Shown: positions 45,610 to 54,388 of the stretch, piece by piece
Position numbering within the stretch: position 1 is the stretch's first letter
How the letters are laid out: each line of letters starts with the position of its first letter
Origin: Crossiella cryophila
GTDB lineage: Bacteria; Actinomycetota; Actinomycetes; Mycobacteriales; Pseudonocardiaceae
Direction: 5' to 3'
NCBI RefSeq assembly: GCF_014204915.1
Contig: NZ_JACHMH010000001.1
Coordinates: forward strand, 5,729,501 to 5,793,500
DNA: 64,000 nt
Translations under genes and position numbers: made by a program
The notes under the pieces: generated by a model
Told to the model about the DNA's origin: nothing
Seen by the model: the letters and a program-made list of their open reading frames with translations, nothing else
Databases searched by the model: none

Positions 45610-47139
45610 ATGACGACCGTCCGCTCGGACGATGCTGAACTGCAGGAGTTCGGCTATCGCCAGGAACTGAAGAGAACACTCGGAAACTTCCACACCTTCG
45701 CCGCCGGGATCAGCTACATCTCCATCCTGACCGGCACGTTCCAACTGTTCTACCTGGGATTCGCCCAGGGCGGCCCGGCCTACTGGTGGTCATGGCCGAT
45801 GGTCTTCGTCGGCCAGCTCATGGTGGCGCTCTGCTTCGCCGAACTGGCCGCGCGCTACCCGATCGCGGGCTCGATCTACAACTGGGCCAAACGGCTCAGC
45901 AACCCGCACGTGTCCTGGCTGGCGGGCTGGCTGATGCTGGCCGCCTCCGCCACCACGGTGGCCGCCACCGCGCTGGCCCTGCAGATCACGCTGCCGCAGA
46001 TCTGGGACGGCTTCCAGCTCGTGCCGGACAACCCGACCAACGCGGTGATCCTGGCCAGCATCCTGATCGTGTTCACCACGGTGATCAACGCCTGCGGGGT
46101 CAGGCTGATGGCCCGGATCAACAGCGCGGGCGTGCTGATCGAGCTGATCGCCGCGGTGATCATGGTGATCGTGCTGGCCGCCTTCGCGGTGCGCGGACCC
46201 GAGGTGGTGCTGGAGACCCACGGCACCGGTGAGGGCAACTCGCTCGGCTACATGGGCGCCTTCCTGGCCGCCTCGCTGGCCTCGCTGTACGTGATGTACG
46301 GCTTCGACACCGCGGCCTCCCTCGGTGAGGAGTCGGTGGACCCGACCCGCAACGCGCCCAAGTCCATCCTGCGCGCGGTGATCGCCTCCTTCCTCATCGG
46401 CGGACTGCTGTTGCTGTTCGCGCTGATGGCGGTGCGCGACATCAACGCGCCGGAACTCGGCACGGTCGGGTTGCAGTACATCGTGCTGGACGTGCTCGGC
46501 CCGGTGGTCGGCAAGATCTTCCTGGTCACCGTGGCCATCGCGATCGTGGTGTGCGTGCTGGCCGTGCACACCGCGGCGATCCGGATGATGTTCGCCATGG
46601 CCAGGGACAACAACCTGCCCGGCGGCCAGAAGCTGGCCAAGGTGAGCGCGCGCTTCCAGACCCCGGTGCTGCCCGCACTGCTCATCGGTGTCTTCGGCAT
46701 CGCCTTCCTGATGGTCAACATCGGTCAGCCGCAGATCTTCTCGGTGGTCACCAGCATCGCGATCATCCTGATCTACCTGGCCTACCTGCTGGTCACCGTG
46801 CCGCTGCTGATCGCCCGGTTGCGCGGGCGCTGGCCACTGGACACAGTGGAGGGTCAGGAACCCCGCTTCGGGCTCGGCAAGTGGGGGCTGCCGATCAACA
46901 TCGTCGCGGTCCTGTGGGGCGCGGCCATGGTGGTGAACCTGTTGTGGCCACGACAGGCCATCTACAACCCGAGCCCGCCGTTCCACTGGTACCTGCAGTG
47001 GGGCGCGGTCCTGTTCGTCGGGGCGGTCACGCTCGTCGGCTTCGCGTACTACTGGTTCGTCCAGCGCCACCGCAGCGGGGTGCTGGCCGACCACGCGCAC
47101 ACGCCGACCGAGGCCGCCGCAGTGCCGGAGGTGCGCTGA
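45610..47139 (+). CDS. APC superfamily permease
   Basis: 509 residues with about 12 membrane helices; the ATG follows GGAGGTTGCC. The APC consensus is visible in HTFAAGISYISILTGTFQLF, ELAARYPIAGSIYNWAKRLS and VMYGFDTAASLGEESVDPTR. The N-terminus is soluble. Membership of a choline/betaine operon suggests uptake of choline, betaine or a related amine, instead of a BCCT or OpuA system. It ends one base into the next gene (TGATG). Confidence 0.87.
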   Translation: MTTVRSDDAELQEFGYRQELKRTLGNFHTFAAGISYISILTGTFQLFYLGFAQGGPAYWWSWPMVFVGQLMVALCFAELAARYPIAGSIYNWAKRLSNPHVSWLAGWLMLAASATTVAATALALQITLPQIWDGFQLVPDNPTNAVILASILIVFTTVINACGVRLMARINSAGVLIELIAAVIMVIVLAAFAVRGPEVVLETHGTGEGNSLGYMGAFLAASLASLYVMYGFDTAASLGEESVDPTRNAPKSILRAVIASFLIGGLLLLFALMAVRDINAPELGTVGLQYIVLDVLGPVVGKIFLVTVAIAIVVCVLAVHTAAIRMMFAMARDNNLPGGQKLAKVSARFQTPVLPALLIGVFGIAFLMVNIGQPQIFSVVTSIAIILIYLAYLLVTVPLLIARLRGRWPLDTVEGQEPRFGLGKWGLPINIVAVLWGAAMVVNLLWPRQAIYNPSPPFHWYLQWGAVLFVGAVTLVGFAYYWFVQRHRSGVLADHAHTPTEAAAVPEVR

Positions 47140-48683
47140 TGGAGGAGTTCGACTACGTCGTCGCGGGCGGCGGCACGGCCGGTGCGGTGGTCGCCGCCCG
47201 GCTCTCGGAGAACCCGGATGCGCGGGTGTGCCTGCTGGAGGCCGGACCGTCCGATGTGGACGATCCGGCGATCCTGCGGCTGGACAAATGGATGTCGCTG
47301 CTGGAATCGGGCTATGACTGGGACTACCCGGTCGAACCCCAGTCCACCGGCAACTCCTTCCTCCGGCACGCCCGCGCCAAGGTGCTCGGCGGCTGCTCCT
47401 CGCACAACTCCTGCATCGCGTTCTGGGCACCCGCGGAGGACCTGGACGAGTGGGCGGCGCTGGGCTGCACCGGCTGGAGCGCGGCGGAGGTTTTCCCGCT
47501 GTACCAACGGCTGGAGACCAACGACGCGCCCGGCGAGCACCACGGCCGCTCCGGCCCGGTCAACATCATGACCGTGCCCGGCGAGGACCCGTGCGGCGCG
47601 GCACTGCTGGCAGCCTGTGCCCAGGCCGGGATCCCGACCACGCCGTTCAACAGTGGCCGCACGGTGGTCAACGGCGCCAACTGGTTCCAGATCAACTCCA
47701 CCAAGGAGGGCGTCCGCGCCTCCTCCTCGGTGTCCTACCTGCACCCGATCATCGGCCAGCGGCCCAACCTGGAGATCCGCACCGGGGTCCGGGTCAAGCG
47801 GCTGCTGATCGACGAGCGGAAGCGTTGCACCGGCGTGGAATACCTGGCCGCGGACGGGCAGCACACCCTCCAGGTGCACGCCCGCCGGGAGGTCGTGGTG
47901 AGCTGTGGCTCCATCGACACCCCGAAACTGTTGATGCTCTCCGGCATCGGCCCGGCCGAACACCTGCGGCAGCACGGGATCGACGTGCTGGTGGACTCGC
48001 CGGGGGTGGGGGAGAACCTGCAGGACCACCCCGAGGGCGTGATCCAGTGGCAGGCCAAGCAGCCGATGACCAAGAAATCCACCCAGTGGTGGGAAATCGG
48101 CATTTTCACCACCACCGAGGACGGCCTCGATCGGCCGGACCTGATGTTCCACTACGGTTCGGTGCCCTTCGACATGAACACGCTGCGGCACGGCTACCCG
48201 ACCACGGAGAACGGCTTCTGCCTGACTCCCAACGTCACCCGCAGCCGCTCGCTGGGCACGGTTCGGTTGCGCAGCAGGGATTTCCGGGACAAGCCCATGG
48301 TCGACCCACGCTATTTCAGCCACCCGCACGACGAACGCGTGATGACCCACGGCCTGCGCCTGGCCCGCGAGATCGTCGGCCAGCCCGCCATGTCGGCCTG
48401 GGCCGGACCGGAACTGTTCCCTGGCCCGGACAACACCACCGACGAGGAACTGCTCGACTACATCCGCCGCACCCACAACACCGTCTACCACCCCTCCAGC
48501 ACGGTCCGGATGGGCGCGCCCGGCGACAGCCAGGCGCCGCTCGATCCGCAGTTGCGGGTCAAGGGGATCGACGGGCTGCGGGTGGCGGACGGGTCGGTGA
48601 TGCCGTTCCTGGTCACCGTCAACCCGTGCATCACCACCATGATGATCGGCGAGAAATGCGCTGACCTGATCAAGGCGGCCTGA
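47139..48683 (+). CDS. betA: GMC oxidoreductase, probable choline dehydrogenase
   Basis: 514 residues. FAD motif DYVVAGGGTAGAVVAARLSE, GMC signature 1 ARAKVLGGCSSHNSCIAFWA, signature 2 GSIDTPKLLMLSGIGPAEHL, catalytic His in HNTVYHPSSTVRMGAPG and the conserved Asn in TVNPCITTMMIGEKCADLI. Choline dehydrogenases oxidise choline to betaine aldehyde. The adjacent aldehyde dehydrogenase supports this. Last gene of the operon; a strong terminator follows. Some GMC alcohol oxidases are equally similar, so the substrate is inferred. Confidence 0.85.
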   Translation: MEEFDYVVAGGGTAGAVVAARLSENPDARVCLLEAGPSDVDDPAILRLDKWMSLLESGYDWDYPVEPQSTGNSFLRHARAKVLGGCSSHNSCIAFWAPAEDLDEWAALGCTGWSAAEVFPLYQRLETNDAPGEHHGRSGPVNIMTVPGEDPCGAALLAACAQAGIPTTPFNSGRTVVNGANWFQINSTKEGVRASSSVSYLHPIIGQRPNLEIRTGVRVKRLLIDERKRCTGVEYLAADGQHTLQVHARREVVVSCGSIDTPKLLMLSGIGPAEHLRQHGIDVLVDSPGVGENLQDHPEGVIQWQAKQPMTKKSTQWWEIGIFTTTEDGLDRPDLMFHYGSVPFDMNTLRHGYPTTENGFCLTPNVTRSRSLGTVRLRSRDFRDKPMVDPRYFSHPHDERVMTHGLRLAREIVGQPAMSAWAGPELFPGPDNTTDEELLDYIRRTHNTVYHPSSTVRMGAPGDSQAPLDPQLRVKGIDGLRVADGSVMPFLVTVNPCITTMMIGEKCADLIKAA

Positions 48684-48689
48684 GGGGTA

Positions 48690-48719
48690 AACCGGCGGCG
48701 CCCACCGGCGCCGCCGGTT
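48690..48719 (+). terminator. Intrinsic terminator of the catabolic operon
   Basis: Stem-loop with 12-bp perfect arms (AACCGGCGGCGC, 48690-48701, and its complement at 48708-48719) and a 6-nt loop, starting 7 bp after the choline dehydrogenase stop. It ends 12 bp before the DinB-family start, and no long T run follows. Confidence 0.7.
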
Positions 48720-48730
48720 ACCCTGCCCTG

Positions 48731-49237
48731 GTGATCACCGAACGCCCGGACCCGCCCCGCCAGGGCGACGAACGCGAGACCCTGCGCGTCTACCTGGACT
48801 TCCACCGCGCCACCCTGGCCATGAAGTGCGCGGATCTGTCCACAGAGGACCTCCGCCGCCAGTCCTCCCCACCCTCGACGCTGTCCTTGCTGGGCCTGGT
48901 CCGGCACATGGCCGAGGTCGAACGCACCTGGTTCCGCCGCGTGATCAACGCCGAGGACATCCCGCTGGTCTGGTCGGACAGCTTCGACTTCCAGGCCGCC
49001 TACGATGCCTCGGACTGCACCCGGGAAGAGGCGTTCGCGGCCTGGGAGAACGAGATCGAGCACTCCCGCCGCATCGAGTTGGCCGCGGAATCCCTGGAGG
49101 TCACCGGCTACCAGCCGCGCTGGGGCGAGCACGTGTCACTGCGGATGATCATGCTGCACCTGATCCACGAGTACGCCCGGCACAACGGCCACGCCGATTT
49201 CCTGCGCGAGGCCATCGACGGCGTGACCGGCGCCTAG
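48731..49237 (+). CDS. DinB-like / DUF664 family protein
   Basis: 168 residues. Four-helix DinB-type fold: RQGDERETLRVYLDFHRATL, SLLGLVRHMAEVERTWFRRV with the first metal His, and LHLIHEYARHNGHADFLREA with two further His. Members bind a divalent metal; some are thiol-dependent (mycothiol or bacillithiol) transferases. Cofactor and substrate are unknown. It begins at a GTG 12 bp after a terminator and overlaps the convergent hydrolase-like gene by 4 bp. Confidence 0.85.
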   Translation: MITERPDPPRQGDERETLRVYLDFHRATLAMKCADLSTEDLRRQSSPPSTLSLLGLVRHMAEVERTWFRRVINAEDIPLVWSDSFDFQAAYDASDCTREEAFAAWENEIEHSRRIELAAESLEVTGYQPRWGEHVSLRMIMLHLIHEYARHNGHADFLREAIDGVTGA

Positions 49238-50451
49238 CGGAACCAGATCCCGCCGTTGACCCGGTGGTACCCCAGCCCCCGGTAGGCCGCGTCGATCAGC
49301 GCCTGACCGCGCTCGTTCACACCCAACCCCGGCCCCTGCCGGTTCATCACATACCCGAACGACATCCGCGCACCCGGATCCGCGAACCCGACCGCCCCGC
49401 CCATCCCGCAGGCCCCGAACGCCTGCTCGGACCACAGCACGCCCTCCCGGTCCGCGGGCGGCAGATGCCGGTTGTCGCAGGCCTTGCTGAACCCGAGGCT
49501 GTACCGGCTGGGCACCAGCGTCACCGCGTCCAGGGACCCGGCCGAACTCACCGCCCCGGCCCGCGCCACCGCGGCCCGGTCCAGCAACCGCAACCCGTCC
49601 ACACTGCCGCCCACGGCCAGCGGCCGGTACAGCAGGGACAGCCCGCGCGCGTTGGTCAGCCCGCCGGTGCCGCCCAGCACCGCCGCGCGGGCGGCGCGTG
49701 AGTCGGCTTCGCCGGGTGCCAGGTAGCCGCCGTTGTTGAGCAGTACCCGGCCGGCGGGGGAGTCGGGGTCGGTGATCGCGGTCAGGTGCATGGTGGGGAT
49801 CAGCTCGGACAGCTCCGGCTGCGGGACCATCGGCGCGGCCGCCTCGTCCAGATCCGGTGGCAGGGTCAGCCAGAAATCCAGGTCCAGGGGTCCGGCGAGT
49901 TCGCGTTCGAAGAACTGGGCCAGGGAACCGCCGGTGATCCGCCGGACGAGTTCGCCGATGAGGAAACCGAAGGTGAAGGCGTGGAAACCGTGCCGGGCGC
50001 CCGGGGTCCACAGCGGTTCGGCCGCGGCCAGGTGCTCGGTCATCAGCTCCCAGTCGTAGAAGGCCCCGTGCGGCAACAGCTCCCGCAACCCCGGCAACCC
50101 GGCCTGGTGGTCCAGGAGCTGGCCGACGAGCACGGAGTCCTTGCCGCCCTTGCCGAACTCCGGCCAGTACCGGCTCACCGGGGCGAGCAGGTCGAGCTGA
50201 CCACGCACCGCGAGCAGGTGGGCGCACAGCGCGGTCGCGCCCTGGGTGGCGGTCCAGATGTGGGTGAAGGTGTAGTCGGTCCAGCGCCTGCCCCGCACCG
50301 GATCGGCCAGCCCGCCCCACAGGTCGACCACGGTCTCCCCGTCCACGGTCAGGTGCACCGAGGCGCCCACCTCGCCACGTTCGGCCAGATTGCGCTCGAA
50401 CTCCGCGCGCACCCCGGCGAAACGCGGGGTGCACAGTCCGTGGACCGGCAC
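49234..50451 (-). CDS. Serine hydrolase-like (family VIII esterase/class C beta-lactamase fold), probable pseudoenzyme
   Basis: 405 residues. The fold is clear: ALCAHLLAVRGQLDLLAPVS, RYWPEFGKGG, LLDHQAGLPGLRELLPHGAF, FTFGFLIGELVRR and FADPGARMSFGYVMNR. The catalytic SxxK, however, reads T-A-T-Q (residues 67-70, within IWTATQG, where homologues have FSxTKG), and the tyrosine motif 'HAYTFG' reads HAFTFG (F159). Nucleophile, general base and Tyr are thus all replaced. It has probably lost hydrolase activity and may bind a ligand or partner. No signal peptide is visible, so it is cytoplasmic. Confidence 0.85.
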   Translation of the reverse strand: MPVHGLCTPRFAGVRAEFERNLAERGEVGASVHLTVDGETVVDLWGGLADPVRGRRWTDYTFTHIWTATQGATALCAHLLAVRGQLDLLAPVSRYWPEFGKGGKDSVLVGQLLDHQAGLPGLRELLPHGAFYDWELMTEHLAAAEPLWTPGARHGFHAFTFGFLIGELVRRITGGSLAQFFERELAGPLDLDFWLTLPPDLDEAAAPMVPQPELSELIPTMHLTAITDPDSPAGRVLLNNGGYLAPGEADSRAARAAVLGGTGGLTNARGLSLLYRPLAVGGSVDGLRLLDRAAVARAGAVSSAGSLDAVTLVPSRYSLGFSKACDNRHLPPADREGVLWSEQAFGACGMGGAVGFADPGARMSFGYVMNRQGPGLGVNERGQALIDAAYRGLGYHRVNGGIWFR

Positions 50452-50659
50452 GGGTGTCCTCCTGGGGTTGGTCCAGGGCTAGAGGCTTACGTCCTGGAAG
50501 CGGGAAAAAGGTCCATACGTGTCCGTACCGCGACGCAAACTTTGCCGTTCGGTGTTGCGGCACGCCAGGGAGCCCGAAAGATGACGGTCCGATCTCGTGC
50601 CGCTTTCCCTATGACCCCAACACAAGCGTCCGGGCCGTTTCCCCGGTAACACTGGTGCC

Positions 50660-51280
50660 GTGTCCACACCCACGCCGCCGATCACCGAGCACCCCGGCCA
50701 TTCCCGCCGGCTGCTCGCCCTGGTGGTGGCGTTGTGTGCGCTCACAATCACCGGCTGTGCGACGCTGACCGAGTTGATGGAACTCGGCCAGCGCATCGAG
50801 AAGGCCGGTGTGCAGCAGGTCTCCACCCACCAGTCCACCGAGTCCAGCGGGCTGGTCCGGCTGCGCGTGCAGGCACAGCAGCGGGACCCGCGCGCCGACG
50901 CGGAACAGACCGCGCAGGGCGTGGCCAAGGTCGTCTGGGACACCTACCCACGCCGGATCGACGAACTGGAGATCACCCTCGACGGCAGGCTGGTCAGCCG
51001 CGTCAACCGCGCCGAGCTGATCGACCGCCTCGGCGAGCGCAACCCGGCACTGGAGGAGGACACCGGCGACGGTGGCCTCGGGTACTGGGTGCTGTTCACG
51101 CTGATCGCCGTCGCGGTGCTGCTGACCCTCGGGCTGATCGCCCTGCTGTGGTGGTCGCGCCGCCGGCGCGGGCGTCGTGCCGCCGAGGTGTCGCAGATAC
51201 CACCACCCTACCCACCCGCGGTGGCCTGGCCGCCGTACCAGGGACCGCCACCCCCGTCCGGAAGGGGACGCACCCACTGA
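50660..51280 (+). CDS. Putative lipoprotein with C-terminal membrane segment
   Basis: 206 residues. A signal-like stretch (RRLLALVVALCALTITGC) ends in a lipobox-like ITGC at about residue 33. A soluble domain (VWDTYPRRIDELEITLDGRL) follows, then a TM segment YWVLFTLIAVAVLLTLGLIA and a Pro-rich cytoplasmic tail with PPPYPPAVAW. An anchor at both ends is unusual; the N-terminal segment could instead be a TM helix. It ends in TGATG overlap with a small gene. Function unknown. Confidence 0.75.
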   Translation: MSTPTPPITEHPGHSRRLLALVVALCALTITGCATLTELMELGQRIEKAGVQQVSTHQSTESSGLVRLRVQAQQRDPRADAEQTAQGVAKVVWDTYPRRIDELEITLDGRLVSRVNRAELIDRLGERNPALEEDTGDGGLGYWVLFTLIAVAVLLTLGLIALLWWSRRRRGRRAAEVSQIPPPYPPAVAWPPYQGPPPPSGRGRTH

Positions 51281-51486
51281 TGTACGTCTACCTGTTGTGG
51301 CACACCAGTCATCTCGGTGGCCGGGACGAGAAGCTGCTGGGCGTCTACGCGACCCGCACCGAGGCCGAGGCCAGGGTGGAGCGCTCGCGCGCGCTACCCG
51401 GTTTCCGGGAGGAGCCCAGCGGCTTCCACATCGCGGAGTACCGGGTCAACTCGGACCAGTGGGCGGAGGGCTTCCTCACGGTCTGA
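51280..51486 (+). CDS. Small protein, 68 aa (DUF7336-like)
   Basis: 68 residues from the ATG that overlaps the upstream stop (TGATG). The sequence VYLLWHTSHLGGRDEKLLGV, TRTEAEARVERSRALPGF, then EPSGFHIAEYRVNSDQWAEG resembles short DUF7336-type proteins ('YLLxHxYE...G.YST..EA'). Its role is unknown. Coupling to the upstream lipoprotein gene suggests a joint function. Confidence 0.7.
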   Translation: MYVYLLWHTSHLGGRDEKLLGVYATRTEAEARVERSRALPGFREEPSGFHIAEYRVNSDQWAEGFLTV

Positions 51487-51634
51487 CCCGCCGCGGCGGC
51501 CCAGCGCGGCGCCGAGGTCTGCCCGGCTGGGCAGCCTGATCCAGCGCGAGAGTCTGGCCTCGGCCCGGCTGCCTGCCTCGGCGCCGCAGCCTGACTCGAC
51601 GCGAGGGGCCGGCTCGGCGCGGGAGACTGCGCCG

Positions 51635-52381
51635 GTGCGCGTTGACCTCGGACCGTCACTGGCGGTCGTGCTCCTGCTGCTGACCGTGGCCGCCGCCGCG
51701 GTGGTCCGCCTCGGCGGCCTCGGCCCGGCGCGCCCGGTGCTCACCGCCGCGGCCCGCGCCGTCCTGCAACTCACCCTGATCTCGCTGGTGCTGCTGGCAG
51801 TGCTGCGCTCGGCGGGCTGGACCGCGCTGTTCATCACCGTGATGTGCGCGGTCGCGGTGCTCACCGCCGCCCGCAGGCTCGGCGGCCTCCGGCACAGCGG
51901 CTGGCTCACCCTGGCCATCGCGGGCGGCGCGCTGCCCGTGCTGCTCCTGCTCGTGTTCAGCGGAATCGTGCCACCGCAACCGATCGCGGTGCTGCCCACC
52001 GCGGGCATCCTCATCGGCGGCGCCATGACCGCCACCAGCCAGGCCGGTCGCCGCGGCCTGCACGAGTGGCACACCCGCCACGGCGAGTACGAGGCCGCCC
52101 TCGCCCTGGGCCTGCCACCGCGGGAGGCGGTCCTCGAACTGTGCCGCCCCACCGCCGGCCAGGCCCTGCTGCCCGCCCTGGACCAGACCCGCACGGTCGG
52201 CCTGGTGACCCTGCCCGGCGCGTTCGTCGGCATGCTGCTCGGCGGCGCGACGCCGCTGGAAGCCGGTGCCACCCAACTGGTTGTGCTCATCGGACTACTG
52301 GCCGTGGAAGCGGTCGCGGTGCTGGTCACGGTCGAACTGATCGCCCGGGGCCGCCTCGGCACACCCCGAGGCGAAGGTTAG
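51635..52381 (+). CDS. FetB/UPF0014-like permease
   Basis: 248 residues; a GTG start at 51635, no good ribosome site. Seven hydrophobic helices and the UPF0014 core AGILIGGAMTATSQAGRRGL, EYEAALALGLPPREAVLELC, and TRTVGLVTLPGAFVGMLLGG. In Escherichia coli the FetA ATPase and FetB permease form an iron exporter. No FetA-like ATPase gene is next to this one. Iron-box-like DNA overlaps its last codons, and a siderophore-binding protein follows, so it belongs to the iron context. Confidence 0.85.
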   Translation: MRVDLGPSLAVVLLLLTVAAAAVVRLGGLGPARPVLTAAARAVLQLTLISLVLLAVLRSAGWTALFITVMCAVAVLTAARRLGGLRHSGWLTLAIAGGALPVLLLLVFSGIVPPQPIAVLPTAGILIGGAMTATSQAGRRGLHEWHTRHGEYEAALALGLPPREAVLELCRPTAGQALLPALDQTRTVGLVTLPGAFVGMLLGGATPLEAGATQLVVLIGLLAVEAVAVLVTVELIARGRLGTPRGEG

Positions 52382-52391
52382 GCTTCCCTAA
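52373..52391. promoter_or_regulatory. Iron-box (IdeR/DmdR-type) candidate
   Basis: GAAGGTTAGGCTTCCCTAA matches the consensus TTAGGTTAGGCTAACCTAA at 15 of 19 positions. It overlaps the stop codon of the FetB-like gene and lies 23 bp before the start of the siderophore-binding lipoprotein gene, so iron repression of that gene is expected. Confidence 0.65.
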
Positions 52392-52413
52392 GCACGTTAC
52401 TGGGAGGAAGCAC

Positions 52414-53418
52414 ATGTCAAAGAGAACAACTTTGCCCGCCGTGGCCCTCGCCCTGGCTGCCACATTGGTGGCCGGCGCCTGCGGATCGGCGGGTACGAAC
52501 TCCCCGGCGGAGCAGGGCGGGGGAGACGGCGTCTTCCCGGTGAAGATCGAGCACAAGTACGGCACCACCGAGATCACCAAGCGCCCCCAGCGCGTGGTGA
52601 CCCTGGGCCTGTCCGACCACGAGACCGCGCTCGCGCTGGACGTCAAGCCGGTCGGCGTCGTGGACTGGTTCAAGGAACGCCCCTTCGGTGTTTTCCCGTG
52701 GCAGAAGGAGAAGTGGGCCGGCACCGAGCCCACCATCGTCGGCGAGCGCGACGACATCAACATGGAGAAGGTCGCCTCGCTGCGCCCCGACCTGGTGATC
52801 GCGGGCTACTCGGGGATCAAGAAGGAGCAGTACGAGACCCTGACCAAGCTCAACATCCCCGTGGTGGCCCAGTCGGCCAAGCACCCCGACTACGCCACCC
52901 CGTGGGAGGAGATGGCCCGCACCATCGGCAAGGCCCTTGGCAAGGACAAGGAACTCGACGCCAAGATCACCGCCCTGAAGGACCGCTTCGCCAAGATCCG
53001 CGCCGACCACCCCGAGTGGTCAAAGCAAACGGCCCTGGTAGCCGACGCCTTCCAGCCCGGCATCTACGCCGCCTTCGCCGCCCACGACCCCAAACTCGCC
53101 TTCCTCCTGGACCTGGGCTTCCAAACCCCAGACCGCCTGCGCCAGGCCCCGAAGGAGCAGAACATCATCGAGGTCGGCTCCGAAGGCCTGCCCGACCTGT
53201 TCGAGGTCGACCGCCTGGTCTGGCTCACCGAAGACACCAACGCCGAGACCAAGGTCAAGGCCGACCCGGTCTACCAGCGCCTGAAGGTCTTCAAGGAAAA
53301 GCGCGACATGTTCGTCCCGTACAACGAACCCCCCATCGGCGCCGCCATCTCCTTCAACACCGTCCTGAGCATGCCGTACGCCCTGGAACACCTGGTGCCC
53401 CTGCTCGCGAAGAAGTGA
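52414..53418 (+). CDS. Iron-siderophore ABC transporter substrate-binding lipoprotein
   Basis: 334 residues. Preceded by TGGGAGGAAG. Signal with lipobox: KRTTLPAVALALAATLVAGA then C. Type III periplasmic-binding fold: EITKRPQRVVTLGLSDHETA, LDVKPVGVVDWFKERPFGVF, VASLRPDLVIAGYSGIKKEQ, IGKALGKDKELDAKITALKD. It delivers a ferric siderophore to FecCD permeases, probably those at 57971-60084. An iron box lies directly upstream. Confidence 0.92.
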   Translation: MSKRTTLPAVALALAATLVAGACGSAGTNSPAEQGGGDGVFPVKIEHKYGTTEITKRPQRVVTLGLSDHETALALDVKPVGVVDWFKERPFGVFPWQKEKWAGTEPTIVGERDDINMEKVASLRPDLVIAGYSGIKKEQYETLTKLNIPVVAQSAKHPDYATPWEEMARTIGKALGKDKELDAKITALKDRFAKIRADHPEWSKQTALVADAFQPGIYAAFAAHDPKLAFLLDLGFQTPDRLRQAPKEQNIIEVGSEGLPDLFEVDRLVWLTEDTNAETKVKADPVYQRLKVFKEKRDMFVPYNEPPIGAAISFNTVLSMPYALEHLVPLLAKK

Positions 53419-54277
53419 GCGACGCGAGGAGGTAGCCACCGGGGATCCGGCCGCCGGCCAGCGCGCTCGTCGCGGCTTGGCGGCCGGATCCCCGCTCCGT
53501 CAGCCCCGCTCCGTCAGCCCCGCTCCGCCAGCCCCGCTCCGTCAGCCCCGCTCCGCCAGCCCCGCTCCGCCAGCCCCGCTCCGCCAGCCCCGCTCCGCCA
53601 GCCCCGCCCAGCCCAGCCGCGCCGCGCCGGCGTCGTCCGGTCCCGTCCCGTCATCCCAGCCCGCGTGCCGCAACCCAGTCCGCGCGCCGCGCCGGGCCGC
53701 TCCGACCTCGACGCTGCGCGCTGCTCCGATCTTGGCGCTGCTCGCCTGCCCGGCCCGCGGCCCGGCCACTACCTCGATCGCGATCTTTCCCCGGCGGGTG
53801 CGGGTGGGGCGGCGATCCGCGGTCCGCGAGTCACGCCTGCCTCCGGCTCGCGTCGTGGCCGACGCGCCACTCCACACCCGGCTCCGGCCGCGCGCCATGC
53901 TCGCTGTCGCTCCGGCCGCGTGCGGTTCCTGCCGTGGTGGCGACCGGTCGCCGTCTTTCCCGCCGTCGCTCGGGCCAGCCGCCGCTTCCTGCTCGCGCCG
54001 GTCGGCGCCGGAGTCAGCGCGCCGCCGCCCAGTCCCGGGGCACCGATCCGTCGGCCAGCACCACCACCCGGTCCGCTGATGCGCCCGGCATCAAGACGCG
54101 TCCGGGGTCAACTGGTGCACCGCCGCCGCACCCGGCGTCAACGGATCCAGCGCCACGGCGACCGGCGTCAACCGATCCAGCGCCGCCATCCTCGCGTCAT
54201 CCGGCGCACCGTTGCCGTCTCCACCACACCACACCACGACGCGGCCTGGCTCGCCTCACTCCGGCCCACCACTCCGT
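53419..54277. other. Gene-free low-complexity stretch
   Basis: No gene was seen. The region starts with eight 14-bp tandem repeats (53490-53601), continues with Pro/Arg/Ser-coding-like GC-rich filler, and includes near-direct copies around 54135-54190 (GGCGTCAACGGATCCAGCGC and GGCGTCAACCGATCCAGCGC). It leads into the 43-bp repeat at 54278. Confidence 0.7.
53490..53601. repeat. 14-bp tandem repeat, 8 copies
   Basis: Eight consecutive copies of CCCCGCTCCG(T/C)CAG, with position 11 the only variable base. A partial ninth copy is CCCCGCCCAG. It lies between the siderophore-binding gene and low-complexity DNA. Confidence 0.95.
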
Positions 54278-54320
54278 CCCGCCCCGCGCACCGCTTCTTT
54301 CTGCGGAACGAAACGATCAG
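54278..54320 (-). repeat. 43-bp dispersed repeat, copy 1
   Basis: The reverse complement of this 43-bp segment is identical to 63111-63153. It includes CGCACCGCTTCTTTCTGCGG. The similarity continues more weakly to about 54372 (for example TTCCGCGAGGCCATTCC versus the complement of GGAATGGCCTGGGGAA). Low-complexity DNA lies on one side of each copy. Confidence 0.9.
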
Positions 54321-54388
54321 TGGTCGAAGTTCCGCGAGGCCATTCCGCTCTGCGCGAACCGCCCCAAAACCGCAGCTAGAACACGCCG

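Noticed and set aside
45790-47430. 546-codon minus-strand frame opposite the APC permease
   Set aside because: His/Asp/Gln/Arg-rich antisense translation of a transporter gene, no domain.
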